From positions 49,409,169 through 49,473,168 of the forward strand of contig OX485806.1 in assembly GCA_950295325.1 (NCBI GenBank): a stretch of 64,000 nucleotides of DNA, read 5' to 3'. The DNA is from Polytrichum commune (Eukaryota; Streptophyta; Polytrichopsida; Polytrichales; Polytrichaceae). Both the position numbers and the translations under genes were made by a program. The stretch's first letter is position 1; each line of letters starts with the position of its first letter. Below are positions 22,491 through 35,196 of the stretch, piece by piece. The notes beneath the pieces were generated by a model. It worked only from the letters and a program-made list of their open reading frames with translations. It was not told the DNA's origin and did no database searches.

Positions 22491-24007
22491 TGTCAGCCAC
22501 AAACCCCCACCCTTATGCGTTGTAGTCTGGATGGGATTTTGTAGCCAACACTCACCGCTCAATGTTCACCACGCTTTGACATTTGTGGAGTTTCCACAGG
22601 TGTCACACAACTCACAACTTTAATTCAATAACACAAAGTACAAGCATTAAGAAATGCTCTTACTAACCTAAGTTCCCATTCCGACTAGTCCACTCTTTGG
22701 GTCATCACACCAAACTAAATCCTAAAAGTATTAGGCCATGAGCCCTAAGTGGTTTTGGCCAAGAGCCACCACATTGCTTAAGGCCATTTCCTTAATCCTC
22801 CCTAACTCCTATCCACCCTAACCTAATCCACCTCTTAACCAAGCCAACTAGTAGACCTCATGTGCCAGGTCCCGAAAGGCTCCAGCCTTGAGCCTCAGTC
22901 CCTCATAGTTGCTATACAATCTACGTTGTTCCATCTCCCGAGTTGCCCGTCAATGCCCTTCACTGGGCCAGCTTAGTCTAGTAGCCATGTGCCTCATCCT
23001 TCCCAGCCTGTACACCAGGGGGTCCAGTGCTTCCAATAGCCCTCCCGCTGCTTCCTAAGCCACCCTATCTTCGGCATTCAGCTGGTATCTCCTGATTGCT
23101 CCGCCGCCCTTGCCCAGAGTCATGAATCCAATGGCGTTTAGTCACAACCCTTAGCAGTGGCATCCCGTCTAGCAACCTCGCCCTGTTGGCCTCTCCTGCA
23201 TTCCTCCTCCGAAGGCAAATTCTGACCTTTCCCAGCTGATATCAAATGCAGCCACTGTGTCTGATTTTTCACCTTGAGTGCCCCCGGCTCAATTTTGACT
23301 TCGACGTGCCCACTCCTTGCCATTTTCACCTGTATCAACTAATGTTGCGATTGTAGAATGATATCTGACCTGCCCTCAACTAATAACCTAATTCTTGTTG
23401 CAATGCTGCCTCGACAACCAACCAGAGATTCGGCTGAAAAATGCCAAGGCCTGCCTCCTCCCTCTCGCTCTTGCACTCAACATTCTCGTTCTTTGCACAT
23501 TCCTCCCATTATTCCTTTTTCTCCCGGTCGCTCTTGCCCACCTCCTACCTTCGCCATTACCAGCCCATCCCTATTTCGGAGAGCCGCCGCAAGAGAAAAC
23601 CAGCAACAACCTTCCATTGTCCCATAGCCGAGAGCCAGACAGAGAGCCGAAAGACAGACCCACACATTCGGCTGCTTTTCCAACCGCCGACTTCGCAGTC
23701 CCCTGAGATCTCTAGGGTGAATAGGCCCCGATACCCTTAAATGGGCAATGCCCATCCCTTTAAGAGTCCATTAAACCCAGCCTTGACATCTTAAGAATAA
23801 AGCCCAAGGACCTTGCTAACTAACTTTTACTTTAACCCCCCCACACAAAAACACTACCTACCCCCATACCAACGCTACTTTGAACAATCATTAAACTGTC
23901 CATTGTCACTCTTTTTTATGTTTTAATCAATTGATGTGAAATCAAAACCTTAGTTTTAATAAACAGTAAGGGTTAAAAATACATGTGGGCACCATCTTGG
24001 GCTCACA
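22491..24007 (-). mobile_element. Solo LTR, gypsy family 1, with perfect 5-bp target duplication
   Basis: The plus strand starts TGTCAGCC and ends GGGCTCACA. Both flanks are gtggc (22486-22490 and 24008-24012), a perfect 5-bp duplication. The left edge has the family box (CCCACCCTTATGCG..GTAGTC.GG) also seen at 2966, 34174 and, inverted, 18845. No polyprotein remains. Length 1517 bp. Open frames on both strands (for example 23358-23755) are Pro/Ser/Leu-rich compositional artefacts. Confidence 0.9.
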
Positions 24008-26880
24008 GTGGCTCATTTAATCTTAATTATGGTGATTTATTAATAATTGGGGTGGCTTAATGGCTTGGTGAGGCCCTTCAATACCCTCATGGTACCTTGG
24101 GCTAATGACTCACTTAAGGGCCGAATGATACTTAGTTTAGGGTTATCACCCAATTTTTCCAACCTCTCATAGATGTTGAAATACTGGACTCCCTTTTCTC
24201 AGTGCAAAATACCATGTTTTTAATGGATCAATGTAATTTTTTGTTCGTTTCCATTCTTTATTTTGGTGTTGTGTCCTTGGCAGCTACCCACTGTCCTTTG
24301 ATGTTGTCTCCTTGGTATTGTCGCCTTAATATCGGGTCTTTGGTGGTTGTGTTAATTTTTCCTCGGAGGTAATGGATTATTAACATTACTTATATGTATA
24401 AAAACTCCCCAATTTCCCAAAGTCTTTAAATTTTATTATAAACCATTAGCCCCATTCATTTGGTTGAAGTTTTTCTAGAGATGGAAAGTAGTAGGGATGA
24501 TGATTTTATGCATGATATCATCCATTCCTTGATTGTTCACAAGAAATCAACAATTATTCATCCATTCTTGATAATTGATATGCAATGTATATGGTTTTTC
24601 TAATCCAACACCTCATTTCCATGGTATTTTATAAGTAACAAGTATATAATTCATTGATGCTATGTCAAAGGGTGTATTACATGTAATTATATTCCACACA
24701 CCTATAGCATCCTATATTATATAAAATTAGTTTACAAATTTTATCTATTTAACATATTGAACCCTATATTTTATGGCAAACAATTTATACAAAAAAATCC
24801 AATGCCCCCCCCCCCTTCAATGGCATGTGAGGTGGGAGAGGGTGTGGAGGCCACCAAGGTTGTTGGATATGTAATAGGTGAGGTATGTAGAGATTCTTCT
24901 TAGGTGACTATTGTTATTGAGGACATTGCATACTTGATTGATGAAGGTGTGGGCATTGGACAATGATGTTGGGTGTGGAGGTGGGAAGTTTACAAATTGT
25001 ATTGACCAATTGAAGTAATGGAAGGTTTAGTTTTCTTGATGTTGGGATGGAAAATAGAGTGGCACAAAAGGTATTTTGTAATTGGCCAGGTAACTGCATA
25101 GACCACATGGCATTTTGTGGCAAATAATTGGTTGAGGAAGGTGAATTTGGCCTTAAGTTTCAAGAGTGTGGTGGTTTGTTGGTGGACCATCTAAGGGATG
25201 GGATGAGGTGAATTCCAAAATATGTGCATGTTTATTTTAGAAGTAACCAAAGATTGTTTGTGTTTTGTAAGTGAGAGAGGGAAGCAAACATGTGAGTGGT
25301 AACCCCCGGTGAGCAATATTATATAAGATGATTTGCCATTTCTAGTAACTTTCAACATAAATGCAACTTTAGTTTTGTATATAAAATTCAATTTTGGCAT
25401 AAGAAAAAAAAAGTTGCAGTGGATTTATTCCATTGTATACTATGAGTTTAGGTTAATTCTTCACATGTGAACATATCTTATAGATTCACACCTTTATTTA
25501 CTTCCAACTCCAACACTCATTAAGCCTATACCTAACCACCATCCATTTTGATGTACTTATGCATGCTGCACCACACCAGCAGCCTCAAGCAGATGCATGA
25601 CTTTGTTATAACTTAAAAAAAAGGCGTGAAAGAAATTATCCATAGTGTAGTTAACCTTACAAAAACCATGATCATATAATACAGTGTTTGCATGAAACCT
25701 AATTACCCCTCTGCCCCACTACAATAGAGGACATTATGCAACTGTAATGTGGAATATGAACTATGGAGATAAGTTGTGTATTTTTTCCTTGGAGACCTTC
25801 GCATCCAAGAATTATTCCAATGTGTTATGCACTCTCCCTTTTATTCATAAGCTTCAATGTAGGTGTAGATGAATTTCATTGCAATGTCTTTGAAAAAATG
25901 GTGTTGGAATATAGAATTTGGCACAAGAAAAAAAATAAATGAAAAAAAATATTGATGCAGATGTACTCAATGATATTGCAAAAATTTGAAATTAAACAAT
26001 AAGAAGAAAAATCAAAGATAATATGATGCTTAAAGGAAATGTAAACAATACCAATGAAAAATATAAAGTAGATGAACCTGGATATGTATTCCATACCACA
26101 GATACTCACCTTGAATTTTTTATCTTTAAACTTTTTGAATTAAAAAAAAAAATTGTAACAAAATGATGAGGATCTATACTTAAAAAAGAGTTGGATGTCT
26201 TGGAAGAAAAACTAATATCATATAAATAAAATATAAAAATCTAACCATTATAAATAAAAAATGTTTGTAAAAACATATGGGGTATTGTTGACACTTCCAA
26301 TACCCTTGTGGGGAGCAAGCACGTCAAGTATACAACAAAATGCTTTGGTATACTAAAATCATAATTTTTTGGGTCAAATGTCTAAAAGTAATAGCAATAT
26401 GTTGTTTAAATTGCATTTCTCTTCATGATGCCCTGTATTATTGTGTTGAATACTCAAGTATAGAATATCATGATCAGATCTTCAAAACTTAATTTTTAAA
26501 AATATTGCTAGAATATATTGATTAAAAATGGTTTTGGCCAGAGATTACATGACCTTAAATATTTTGAAGTTATATATATATAAATTCATTATAAACTTGA
26601 GGGCACCATTATAATTATTTGTTAAAAATCCATCAATTTAACATAAATTTATGATTTTACATAATTTAGACAATTATGTGTTTAATATATTTATTTGCAC
26701 ACAACTTGCACCATTTTTTAAAATATGTAATTTTTGTTGAAAATTTATCAACATAACTTGCTTGATTTAGTAGTTCAATGTATTTTTCAAATGTTTATGA
26801 TTTTTTCCTTCACAAAATTAAAGCCTAATATACAATTTTTAATCATTTTCATGTAAACTTATGCAAAGGTAAGGGAGTTA
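24008..26880. other. AT-rich intergenic DNA, no recognised gene
   Basis: A poly-C run is at 24802-24814. At 24830-25190 the plus strand has short open runs (VVGYVIGEV, IEDIAYLIDEGVG, LRKVNLALSFKSVVV) that could be old coding sequence, but I do not recognise them. The rest is AT-rich without structure I can name. Confidence 0.4.
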
Positions 26881-27612
26881 CGTGCTTTACGGTGTTTGCG
26901 CCTTGTAGTACAAGACAAAAATGATTGTAAGCCCACAAGGCATAGTGTTGGCACCGTCATTACCCTTATCATACGTAATGAAACATGTTTGTAAGAGCAC
27001 ATGAGGTATTAGCGTCATAGCCAATACCTTGGTGAAACAATACAAAAATAATTGCAAATGCACAACGGATGTTAGTGGCACCGCTAATATCTTACTCATA
27101 CAAAATAAAAAATATTTCTAAGAGCACAAAGTATATTGGCAGTAGCGCCAAGGTCTTTATGATAAGCGACAAAAATGATTATATGCACAAAGCGCATTGG
27201 TGGCATTTCCAATATTTTTATGATACAAGACGTAAATGATTGTGAGTGCACATGGCGTATTGGTGGCACAACCAAGAAAAAATAAGACAAAACAAAATGA
27301 TTGTGAGCTCACAAGGAATATTGGGAGTACCAACAATATTTTTGTGATACGAAACAAAAAAAGAAGTAAAAGTTCATGAATACTGGTGGCATTACCAAAA
27401 TCCTCAGGACACGCAACAAAGATTATTATAAACATACAAGGTGTATTAACGGAAATTTCAACATCTTTTCATATGAAACAAAAATGATTGTGACTACACA
27501 TGCTTTACTCGCAACACTATCAATAACCTCATAATATAAGACAAAAATGATTGTGAGTGCATATGGCGTATTGGCAGCAGTACCAATATTTTTGTGATAC
27601 AAAATAATAAAT
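26881..27612. repeat. Degenerate minisatellite, units about 60-70 bp, roughly eleven copies
   Basis: Units follow the pattern GACAAAAATGATTGTGAGTG, CACA.GGCGTATTGGTGGCA, CCAATATTTTTGTGATACAA. Clear starts are near 26925, 27170, 27233, 27297, 27484 and 27545, with diverged ones between. Runs of minus-strand open frames over it are translations of the repeat, not genes. A single similar unit is at 26270-26340. Confidence 0.8.
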
Positions 27613-29640
27613 ATTTATGTAAGAAATTGGGCTCTTCATCCAAATGAGCACTTAAACCAATGAATCTTAATCGTTATAATTTTATGCACAAGAAGGTGAT
27701 GTGAAAGTATCACATACGGTTCTCAGAAAAATACGAAATTTGAAGTTCATGTTTTTAATTTGTTGAACCTTATGGTTAAAAAATTTAAACAAGGACAAGA
27801 AGTCCAGAGGATTTGTGTAACAAAAAAGATAGTAGACGAAAAAATGTATCGTAAAATGATGGAAGTCCAAATATTGGAGTATTGGAGGATGAAGTTTTTA
27901 TTTTTTTTATTTTGAGCAATTATTATTCTATGCATACCTTTGGCCCATTTTTGAGTTCATTTTGTGATGCATCTTCTAGTTAAAAATTTAGAATGTCAAA
28001 AACAATGGTTGTTCTTGTTTATTGTACAATCTATTATTATGAAATATATTTATATAATATTTCATTTGTTTGTTGTGAATGGAATTTTATTATTTTTTAC
28101 TACATGTAGCTTATAATTTGAAAAATCATTCAAATTTGATATCCATTGAACATTTTCTCATGTGAAAGCAAAAATAATTATGATTAAATATATGTTTGAT
28201 TCAAAATCAATGATCAAGAACTTTGGTTTTAACTATTTTCAAGATCAAGATTCTTTTTGTTTTTATACCATTTGTTTTCAATGCCTATGATATGACTTAT
28301 TTTGATATCAAATGTTAAATGAAGCAAGGATTTATTCATGAGTATAGAGTTCTGGATGTGGTATTTTGTATCTCATTACACAATAATTAAATGGAAACTA
28401 AAATTCTCACTTCAAAGTTAATAAATTCTTGAAGCAAACATTGGATTAGAATACAAGTGCAAAGTTTGATGTTTTAAAAAATGAAGCCTTCAAAAATTTG
28501 TAGGCAAGATATTCTAGATTTGTGATAGAAATCATTGGTTGCAAGGATGAAAATTAATTATCAATAAGGTTTTTTAAGGAGAAACAAATTAATACATTTT
28601 TTATGAATTCCATTATTTTGGTATTATAAAAATAAATATTCTAATAATAAGCATGATGGACTTCAAGTTATGAAGTCGATAGTTTACAAGTACTCACTTT
28701 ATTTCATATGTATGACATTCTCTGTTCCATTTTGTAAAAATGTATATTCAAATTTTAAAAAACCACAAATCCTTCAAGCACATGTTATTTATTTTTAATG
28801 TTTTGTGAAAAATATCATTTTTTTATAATTGCAAAGATGTCCAATTTGAGAATCTTATTTTTATTCTTAGAATATATACACACATTAGGATGAGGTCCAA
28901 TGATGTGAATGTAAATAGTATTTGGATTTTTTAAATAATCTATTTTTGTAATGAAAAGTTTGATAAATGTTTTATTGTTTTATTTCATTTTGCATGCAAT
29001 ATCTTCATTATGATGTTGGTTTATATTTTACTATAAAACCCAAAGTCGACAAAATATATGTTTTTAAAATTTTCAAGTGTAATATCAAGTTTGGTCATGA
29101 ATATTGGACTTGTGTGAACCCACTTCATTTGGCCAATTCTTGCAATCTAAAAAATATAGTGAGTATCACAAAATTATTTGTTCATGTTTTAATTTAGGTT
29201 CATGAATCATTTTTTTTGTGATTGGTTTGTAAATTTATTCTATAATATATACTTATGTAAATAATCAAATTCATAGTGGTCCTATTTGTTCGTGTTTTTG
29301 GTAATACTAGATTGAAACATATGCCTCTGTTTTTTCAAACAAATATCAACAAAAATCTTTTGGAGAATGGTATGGATTTGGATGACAATGTTTTATACAA
29401 CTTCATGAATGTCATTTTTAACATGTGAAAGATGATGGTGTCACACCTTAAAGTTGCCAATAAGAAAAACTTCCATTTAAAAAAATAAAAATTGATTAGT
29501 ATTTTGTTAAAACATGAAGGCATTATTGTACACCTCATTGCATCCAATTGTATTAATCAATTTATTTTGCTTTAATATATATTTTATTATAATTTCAATA
29601 CCAATTAACATGCATTATTGATTGTTTTCTTGATAATTAT
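27613..29640. other. AT-rich intergenic DNA, no recognised gene
   Basis: Very AT-rich with homopolymer runs. I see no coding frame or structured repeat here. Confidence 0.5.
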
Positions 29641-29649
29641 GTATTATAT

Positions 29650-30162
29650 GTCTGATAGAACCCTATATACATGATTGCCGCACTTTGAAGGATAACCTCT
29701 TGGCTTTGAAAGATGACAAAGATGCTTGGGGCCATTCACGATCAGGGTACTACTTTCGGGACAAAGGACTTAAGGACTTTGCCGCATTGATCTTGGTTTT
29801 TATCATGATAGTTCATAAGCTTTATCAAGAAAAAAATTTATTATTATTTAATAATCACCCTAAACCTTAGGCCACATCAATGGCATTTTTTTTCTATTTA
29901 GGTGTGCATTGGTGGTCAATTATTTCCTGTTATGTATCTTGGTACCTTGGTAAAAGTGTCATGTGTCCATTCATATAAATTTTTTTGTCCAATTCTAATA
30001 CTAGACGTTCCTTTTATGTGTGGCCGTGAGTATATGTATATTTGGACATGTTTGGTGCCACATGTAAAGTTGGGCAATTGCTATTCAATACATATATGGT
30101 TCTATTGGTACACACTTGAACGATGAATGTGAGGAACAAAATTGGGATCGTTTCGATTGATT
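29650..30162 (-). pseudogene. Possible continuation of the 37.4-39.5 kb gene beyond the inserted retroelement
   Basis: If the 30168-37378 element and one copy of the CTTGT duplication are set aside, the reading frame of the gene at 37379 continues here. It gives about 85 codons with three stops, including a clean stretch HVQIYIYSRPHIKGTSSIRI at about 29945-30000. Composition fits protein, but open frames also exist on the plus strand (29685-29870 and 29902-30126, with an acceptor-like TTTCTATTTAG before the second). The assignment is therefore an inference from the target duplication. Confidence 0.35.
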
Positions 30163-30167
30163 CTTGT

Positions 30168-31618
30168 TGTCCTTTTCATTTCTTGATCCTAAGGTGAATA
30201 ATTAAGACAACACTCCTGAATGTCCTTTAAGGAATCAAAAGGATATCTTAGCAATTGCTTATCAAGAGTCCGGGTGGGAGCCCACGACTCACATGTGATT
30301 AATTTACCTCACTCAACATTTGTGAATCGGCTTCCAATGCACCATGGTGTCAACGTCAAAGGGCACACACTTTATTCAATTGGCACGAGGTTGAAGTATT
30401 TAGAAATACTCCATGTTCTCATGAATCTCATCAACCTCAAACGCCCCCTTCAATCAACAAGCCTAACAATACATTACTCAAACAACTTCAAGCAATATTC
30501 TAATGGCTTAGGTAACCCAAATTCGCCTTTGGCTTACACATCCATATTCATCAAACCTACTCCCAATACTAGATAACTCAGCCCCTTAAGTGCCCAGTCC
30601 CAACCCAATATCTTCTAAGCCGAGGTAATAGTCTCTGATCTGGTCTCGGTGCCACCTGGATCCTCCCCTTTGCAGCACAGTAGCAGCCCGTCACCTCCCG
30701 TCAGCCTTCTGTAATTCCTAATTGCTGGCTCCAGTGGCCATAAGGTTTACCCTGTTCCGATGCGAGGTGTGAGACTCTGTAACCTCCCCCCCCTGAGGCA
30801 GTAGCCACCTGGCAGACCGCTGAGATTAAGAGACTCCCCCTAGATTCGTCTCAGTGGTTCCTCTGCATTACCTTCCCTCCGAGGATTCACTAACCTCTCC
30901 CTGTCGGCATTAGTCAGCTCTTTGAGCCTACAATCTGATATCACAACCGGCCCCGAATGCGTTGTTCCACCCTACAATGCCCATGTTTCCAGTGACCTTG
31001 AAGTAAATTGTCAATGCCACTTGCATCACCAGCCTTCTACCTAGCACAAAGAAACCACCCTCCGCATCCACCTCACCATTAGGAGGAATGTTGCCACTCA
31101 ACTTCAAAGAGATGTGCTGAGCCATTCCGAATTCTCGTGTTGGACTGGGACAAAATTCCGGCAGTGGGTGTCGATTGAGCCTCTATGGCTACTAGCGCCC
31201 CAACCAGCATTTCCAAGCTGCCACAAAAATTGTTGCTTGATGGACGCACGCCCTATTCGCTTCCCTCTGCTTAGTGTTACTTCCCTGCCATGTTGTTTGA
31301 CTGAATTCGCAGCATTAAACACAATGCAGCCACCTTTTTCCCCTGGGGTAGCCTCGTCGGGCATTCTTCCTACTCTTTGGTGCCACACCTCCGCCCCTTG
31401 TTAGTACGAGTTCGAGCTTGTTTTTATCTATCGCCGACTTCCTTGCTTTTCTCCATAGCTCTGCTCTGGCCCTTTAGCCGCCAATTTTAGTGAGAGAGAG
31501 TTCTCAACACCGCCTCCGAGTTCCTAAACCCCCCCCCCCGGTCGAAACCTAACGGTTTTTCAGTTGACCCGTGTCTCGCTAAGTTAATTTGAATTGTGAG
31601 CACTGAATTGGACTCACA
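30168..31618 (-). mobile_element. 3' LTR of the 30-37 kb element
   Basis: The right end reads GTGAGCACTGAATTGGACTC then ACA, matching the start of family 1 LTRs (TGTGAGCCCAA... on minus). The left part has GAGTCCGGGTGGGAGCC, the diverged terminal box, but 90 bp further in than expected. The GC-rich body resembles the other family LTRs. Confidence 0.55.
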
Positions 31619-31718
31619 TAGCCACATCTTGGATCAACTTCGTGACCTAATGCAGTTAGGGATTACCATTGATAATAGACATCTGCAGTTTTGACTTTTT
31701 AAGTGTCACGACCTAGCA

Positions 31719-33400
31719 TGTTCTTATGGTTCCCGTTGACGTAGTCTTGAAGTGCAAAAGCTCCTCCAACTTCTCCGCTTTTATAAGAGCCTCCTCATCT
31801 TGAGTCCCATCCACATGTACTAAACTTACGTCATTCTCTTCCATACTATCTACCCAAGATGTCAATCCCTCTAAAATCCACTCTTCTTCGGTGAGCACCT
31901 CACATGGTTCTAACAAGGAATATTCTTTACTACGTGAATCAAGAATGTCATCTCTCAAACATGCATGGTGGGATGTTATCATGACATCGAAATTCCGACT
32001 CCGGATAATTCCTCAACCATTGGGCATATTCCCTATCATCCCCATAATTATAGAAACTATGACCTAGACCACCCGATCATGTGTCTATGATCCTTCCATG
32101 ACCATCCGATCCTGTGTCTATGATCCTTCTATGACCACCCGATCATGTGTCTATGATCCTTCCATGACCATCCGATCCTGTGTCTATGATCCTTCTATGA
32201 CCACCCGATCATGTGTCTATGATCCTTCCATGACCATCCGATCCTGTGTCTATGATCCTTCTATGACCACCCGATCATGTGTCTATGATCCTTCCATGAC
32301 CATCCGATCCTGTGTCTATGATCCTTCTATGACCACCCGATCATGTGTCTATGATCCTTCCATGACCATCCGATCCTGTGTCTATGATCCTTCTATGACC
32401 ACCCGATCATGTGTCTATGATCCTTCTATGACCATCCGATCCTGTGTCTATGATCCTTCTATGACCACCCGATCATGTGTCTATGATCCTTCTATGACCA
32501 TCCGATCCTGTGTCTATGATCCTTCTATGACCACCCGATCATGTGTCTATGATCCTTCCATGACCACCCGAATGAACTACTCCTACCAATGCCTCATCAT
32601 TCTTGCCATCCTCCTTGGCATCACCTTCATCCTCCGAAGAGGAAGCAATCTCTTGTCTAATCCAACCACCTAACGATCCTATGGGAACTTTGACCCTATT
32701 ATCCTTACGACCATAAGTAATAGATGGCTTGACTCCTCCCTAATCTACTATGGCATCCAACATTCTCAACCAAGGTCTACCTAACAAAATGGGGAATGTA
32801 TCTTTGTTAGAATGCATTTTGATGACATGGAAGGTGACTACATCATTTTCCCCACCGGTGCTAATTCTACAATCCTTAATCATTCCCAAAGACACGGCCG
32901 GACTTTTATTCGCCATATTGATGATGAAAGGTGAAGGACCCGTACGACTAAGACCTAACATCTTCATGGTATGCTCCGGTAAGATATTTAGTCCACTTCC
33001 TCCATCCACTAGCACATTAGGAACCACCTTATCCACCATCATAACCTCAATCTCAATTGGTTTGACATTCCGTCTTCCTCATTGCATTTGAACTCTAGCC
33101 GCCAACCTAGTCTTAACATTCCTAGTCCTCTTAGTCACCGGCATTCCTTCCTTGAGAGTCTTCCTAGCCATGGGTGAAATCTCCAACAATTGTCCAAAGG
33201 TAATATCGGCCTTAAGTGAGCTAAGACCGGCCCATAAATCGTAGCCACTCGACTTCTCCACCTTGACATTGCCAACACCATCGAATTCATCCAAAGGAAT
33301 CTCCGGTCCTTCCTATTATTCCATCTCACTACCCTCCAAATCATGAATGACATTAGGCCTTTCTCTTGGTGTGACTTAAGAATTGAGGATGTGAGGAAGA
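31719..33400 (-). pseudogene. gypsy gag-end / protease / linker remnant
   Basis: On the minus strand: ADITFGQLLEISPMARKTLKEG and VTKRTRNVKTRLAARVQMQ, protease active site VLVDGGSGLNILPEHT (about 32990-33040), ILLGRPWL, an acidic SSSEDEGDAKED linker, then a 33-bp tandem repeat, then LLEPCEVL...LVHVDGT and HFKTTST. Each piece matches the 13.8-14.85 kb element in the same order. Immediately after HFKTTST the element jumps to LTR-side DNA, so everything from RT onward was deleted. Confidence 0.85.
32067..32570. repeat. 33-bp tandem repeat, 15 full copies, with 66-bp higher-order alternation
   Basis: Fifteen 33-bp units fill 32067-32561 exactly, plus a 9-bp partial. Two versions mostly alternate: GACCACCCGATCATG.. 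and GACCATCCGATCCTG.., both followed by TGTCTATGATCCTTC. The array sits within the gypsy linker region. The equivalent place in the 14.5 kb relative (before LYHW) has no array. The plus-strand translation (11-residue MT[IT]RSCVYDPS repeats) is a by-product: the element's coding strand is minus. Confidence 0.95.
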
Positions 33401-34173
33401 AAACCTGCAAGCCCACTTAAATGAGCAATCCCAAACAGGGGATATGCATGTTCATGTCAATTTTTGGTTGGGCTAGAGCATCACCTCTAAAATTTTTCCT
33501 CCAACTGACACTCACCACAATACCAATTGTGAGGGACTGACCTTCGCCATGCACTATGCGGAGGACCGAGGCATCACCCTCTTGTCCTCGCACAATAACA
33601 CAACTAGGAAATTATCCTCTCCAATGGATAACGACAATAACAGTTACAAAAATCATTTCTTAATTAATTTAATAAATTTACTTGGAAGAATGCCATATTT
33701 TAAGCAATTCGTCGTTCTCTGCAAGTTAGCACTCCTCTCGACCGTGACTCAATGTGATAATAACAACAAAATTTCTAAACTAACAATCTAATCTAGAGTA
33801 TCAAATTTCAAATCCCAAGACTTGGATATTCACCCCGAGGTGAGTGTCGAAGTCTAATCTTCCTAAGATTAATTATCCATCTAAGATTTTAGTGAACTAA
33901 CGATCATAAGGTTCTTTTTATGTTTTTAGCAAATCCCCAAAAAAATTGAGGACATACCTTAGCCGCGATCATTCCTCAAAATAAAATGCATAAATGACAT
34001 ATGCAATTCATTCCAATGAAATACAGAAAATGAACTAAACTAGTCAATGAAAAAAATCAAAAATTCTAAGTAAGACACTTACCATGAGCTAAGCGCTCAT
34101 TCCCTTCTCCTACGATGTCGCCTCCAAGTCTTGACTCCTAATCCCACTTCACTCTCGGCGGACGCACCATTTA
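33401..34173 (-). other. Leader / 5' internal region of the 30-37 kb element
   Basis: AT-rich, no protein recognised; most of gag is missing. On the minus strand the LTR end GGCCTCACA (34174) is followed by TAAATGGTGCGTCCGCCGAG, where a primer-binding site would be expected, but I cannot assign the tRNA. Confidence 0.4.
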
Positions 34174-35196
34174 TGTGAGGCCAAACCACCCACCCTTATG
34201 CGACCTAGTCTGGGTGAGGGCATGGGGATCACATTCATGTTCACATAACTCCCTCTTCCCAACGTCGTAAAAATCCATTACATTTCCCATCAACTCTTGC
34301 ACACCAATTTATTTCATAATACGAGTACAAGCATTAAAAAAATAATCTTCTTTATTTATTCTCTTTTCCCTACACTAACTAACGAACCAACCCTCAAATC
34401 CCTACCAAAAGCTCATCCCTCTATGCCACCCTCTAATTTATGTGAGGCCAACCCCCTTAATTCACTAATGAATTGAGTTCCTAGTTTAATCCTCCCCCCC
34501 CCTTTCCTAATTAGCTTGCCCACCATATGAGGTGACATTAGTACCCATGGCCCTTCCCATAATCGGTCCGAGCTCATAACCGGTCCCATAATCGGTCTCA
34601 ATATCCAGCAGCTCCTGAGATTGGGTTTCCTTCTAGCAGCTCCCGAATTCAAAGCTTCAAAAACCAGCAGCTCCCGAGCTTGGGCTTCCTCCTAGTCGAA
34701 TCAGAGCGCTAGGCTCAAAACCAACAGCTCCCGAATTCAAAGCTTCAAAACCCAGCAGCATGACGAGCTTGGGCTTTCTCCCAATAGCTCTTCCAAGCTC
34801 CTTGAGCTCCTTTCCCGCTCAATACAAAAAGAGGAAAAATACCACACACAACCACCCGAGAGGGCTTAACCCCTTACCCCTCTCCTACATTATAGGACCT
34901 CACCCTATTCACTACACCCTCACCCCCTAAACCAACAAGATAGGTCCCAATTCAAACACTTAAACCCCGAGGCCCCTTCCCTTGCTTTAACCCACAACCA
35001 TTATATTCTAAATTTCAACCCCTACTTACACTAATATTTTAATTAACCACACCAAATAAGCCTAAGGCCTAAAATATAAATCCACACCAAGCCTCACTCT
35101 TTTTAATTCTTTTTGAGATTTCAATAATGACTTCAAATGCAATTCTAAGTAAATTCTAAACATAAAACAAATATGAGCAACCATTTTGGGCTGATA
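34174..35196 (-). mobile_element. LTR of family 1 (inner copy)
   Basis: The plus strand begins TGTGAGGCCAAACCACCCAC and ends TTTTGGGCTGATA; the 5' box and the AAATATGAGCA..ATTTTGGGCT end match the solo LTR at 2966-4316. A second TGTGAGGCCA at 34441 may mark a partial duplicate. Flanks do not form a target duplication. Confidence 0.6.

Noticed and set aside
23358-23755. Overlapping 90-100 residue frames
   Set aside because: Inside the solo LTR with perfect target duplication; compositional artefacts of C/T-rich DNA.
26887-27435. Chain of minus-strand frames with recurring hydrophobic FVLYHK-type phrases
   Set aside because: Translations of the minisatellite units; no transmembrane protein family recognised.
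29685-30126. Two plus-strand frames (61 and 74 codons) with an acceptor-like site between
   Set aside because: Not recognised; kept as an alternative to the minus-strand continuation, but hydrophobic and aromatic composition looks like the antisense of a coding strand.
32067-32570. CRISPR-like array
   Set aside because: Units are head-to-tail with no unique spacers, and the window is eukaryotic.
32098-32673. 191-residue open frame of 11-residue MT[IT]RSCVYDPS repeats
   Set aside because: It is the translation of a 33-bp DNA repeat on the non-coding strand of a retroelement; period divisible by 3 keeps it open by default.
34441-34450. Second TGTGAGGCCA as another LTR start
   Set aside because: Match to the family end lasts only about 10 bp; the terminal box does not follow.
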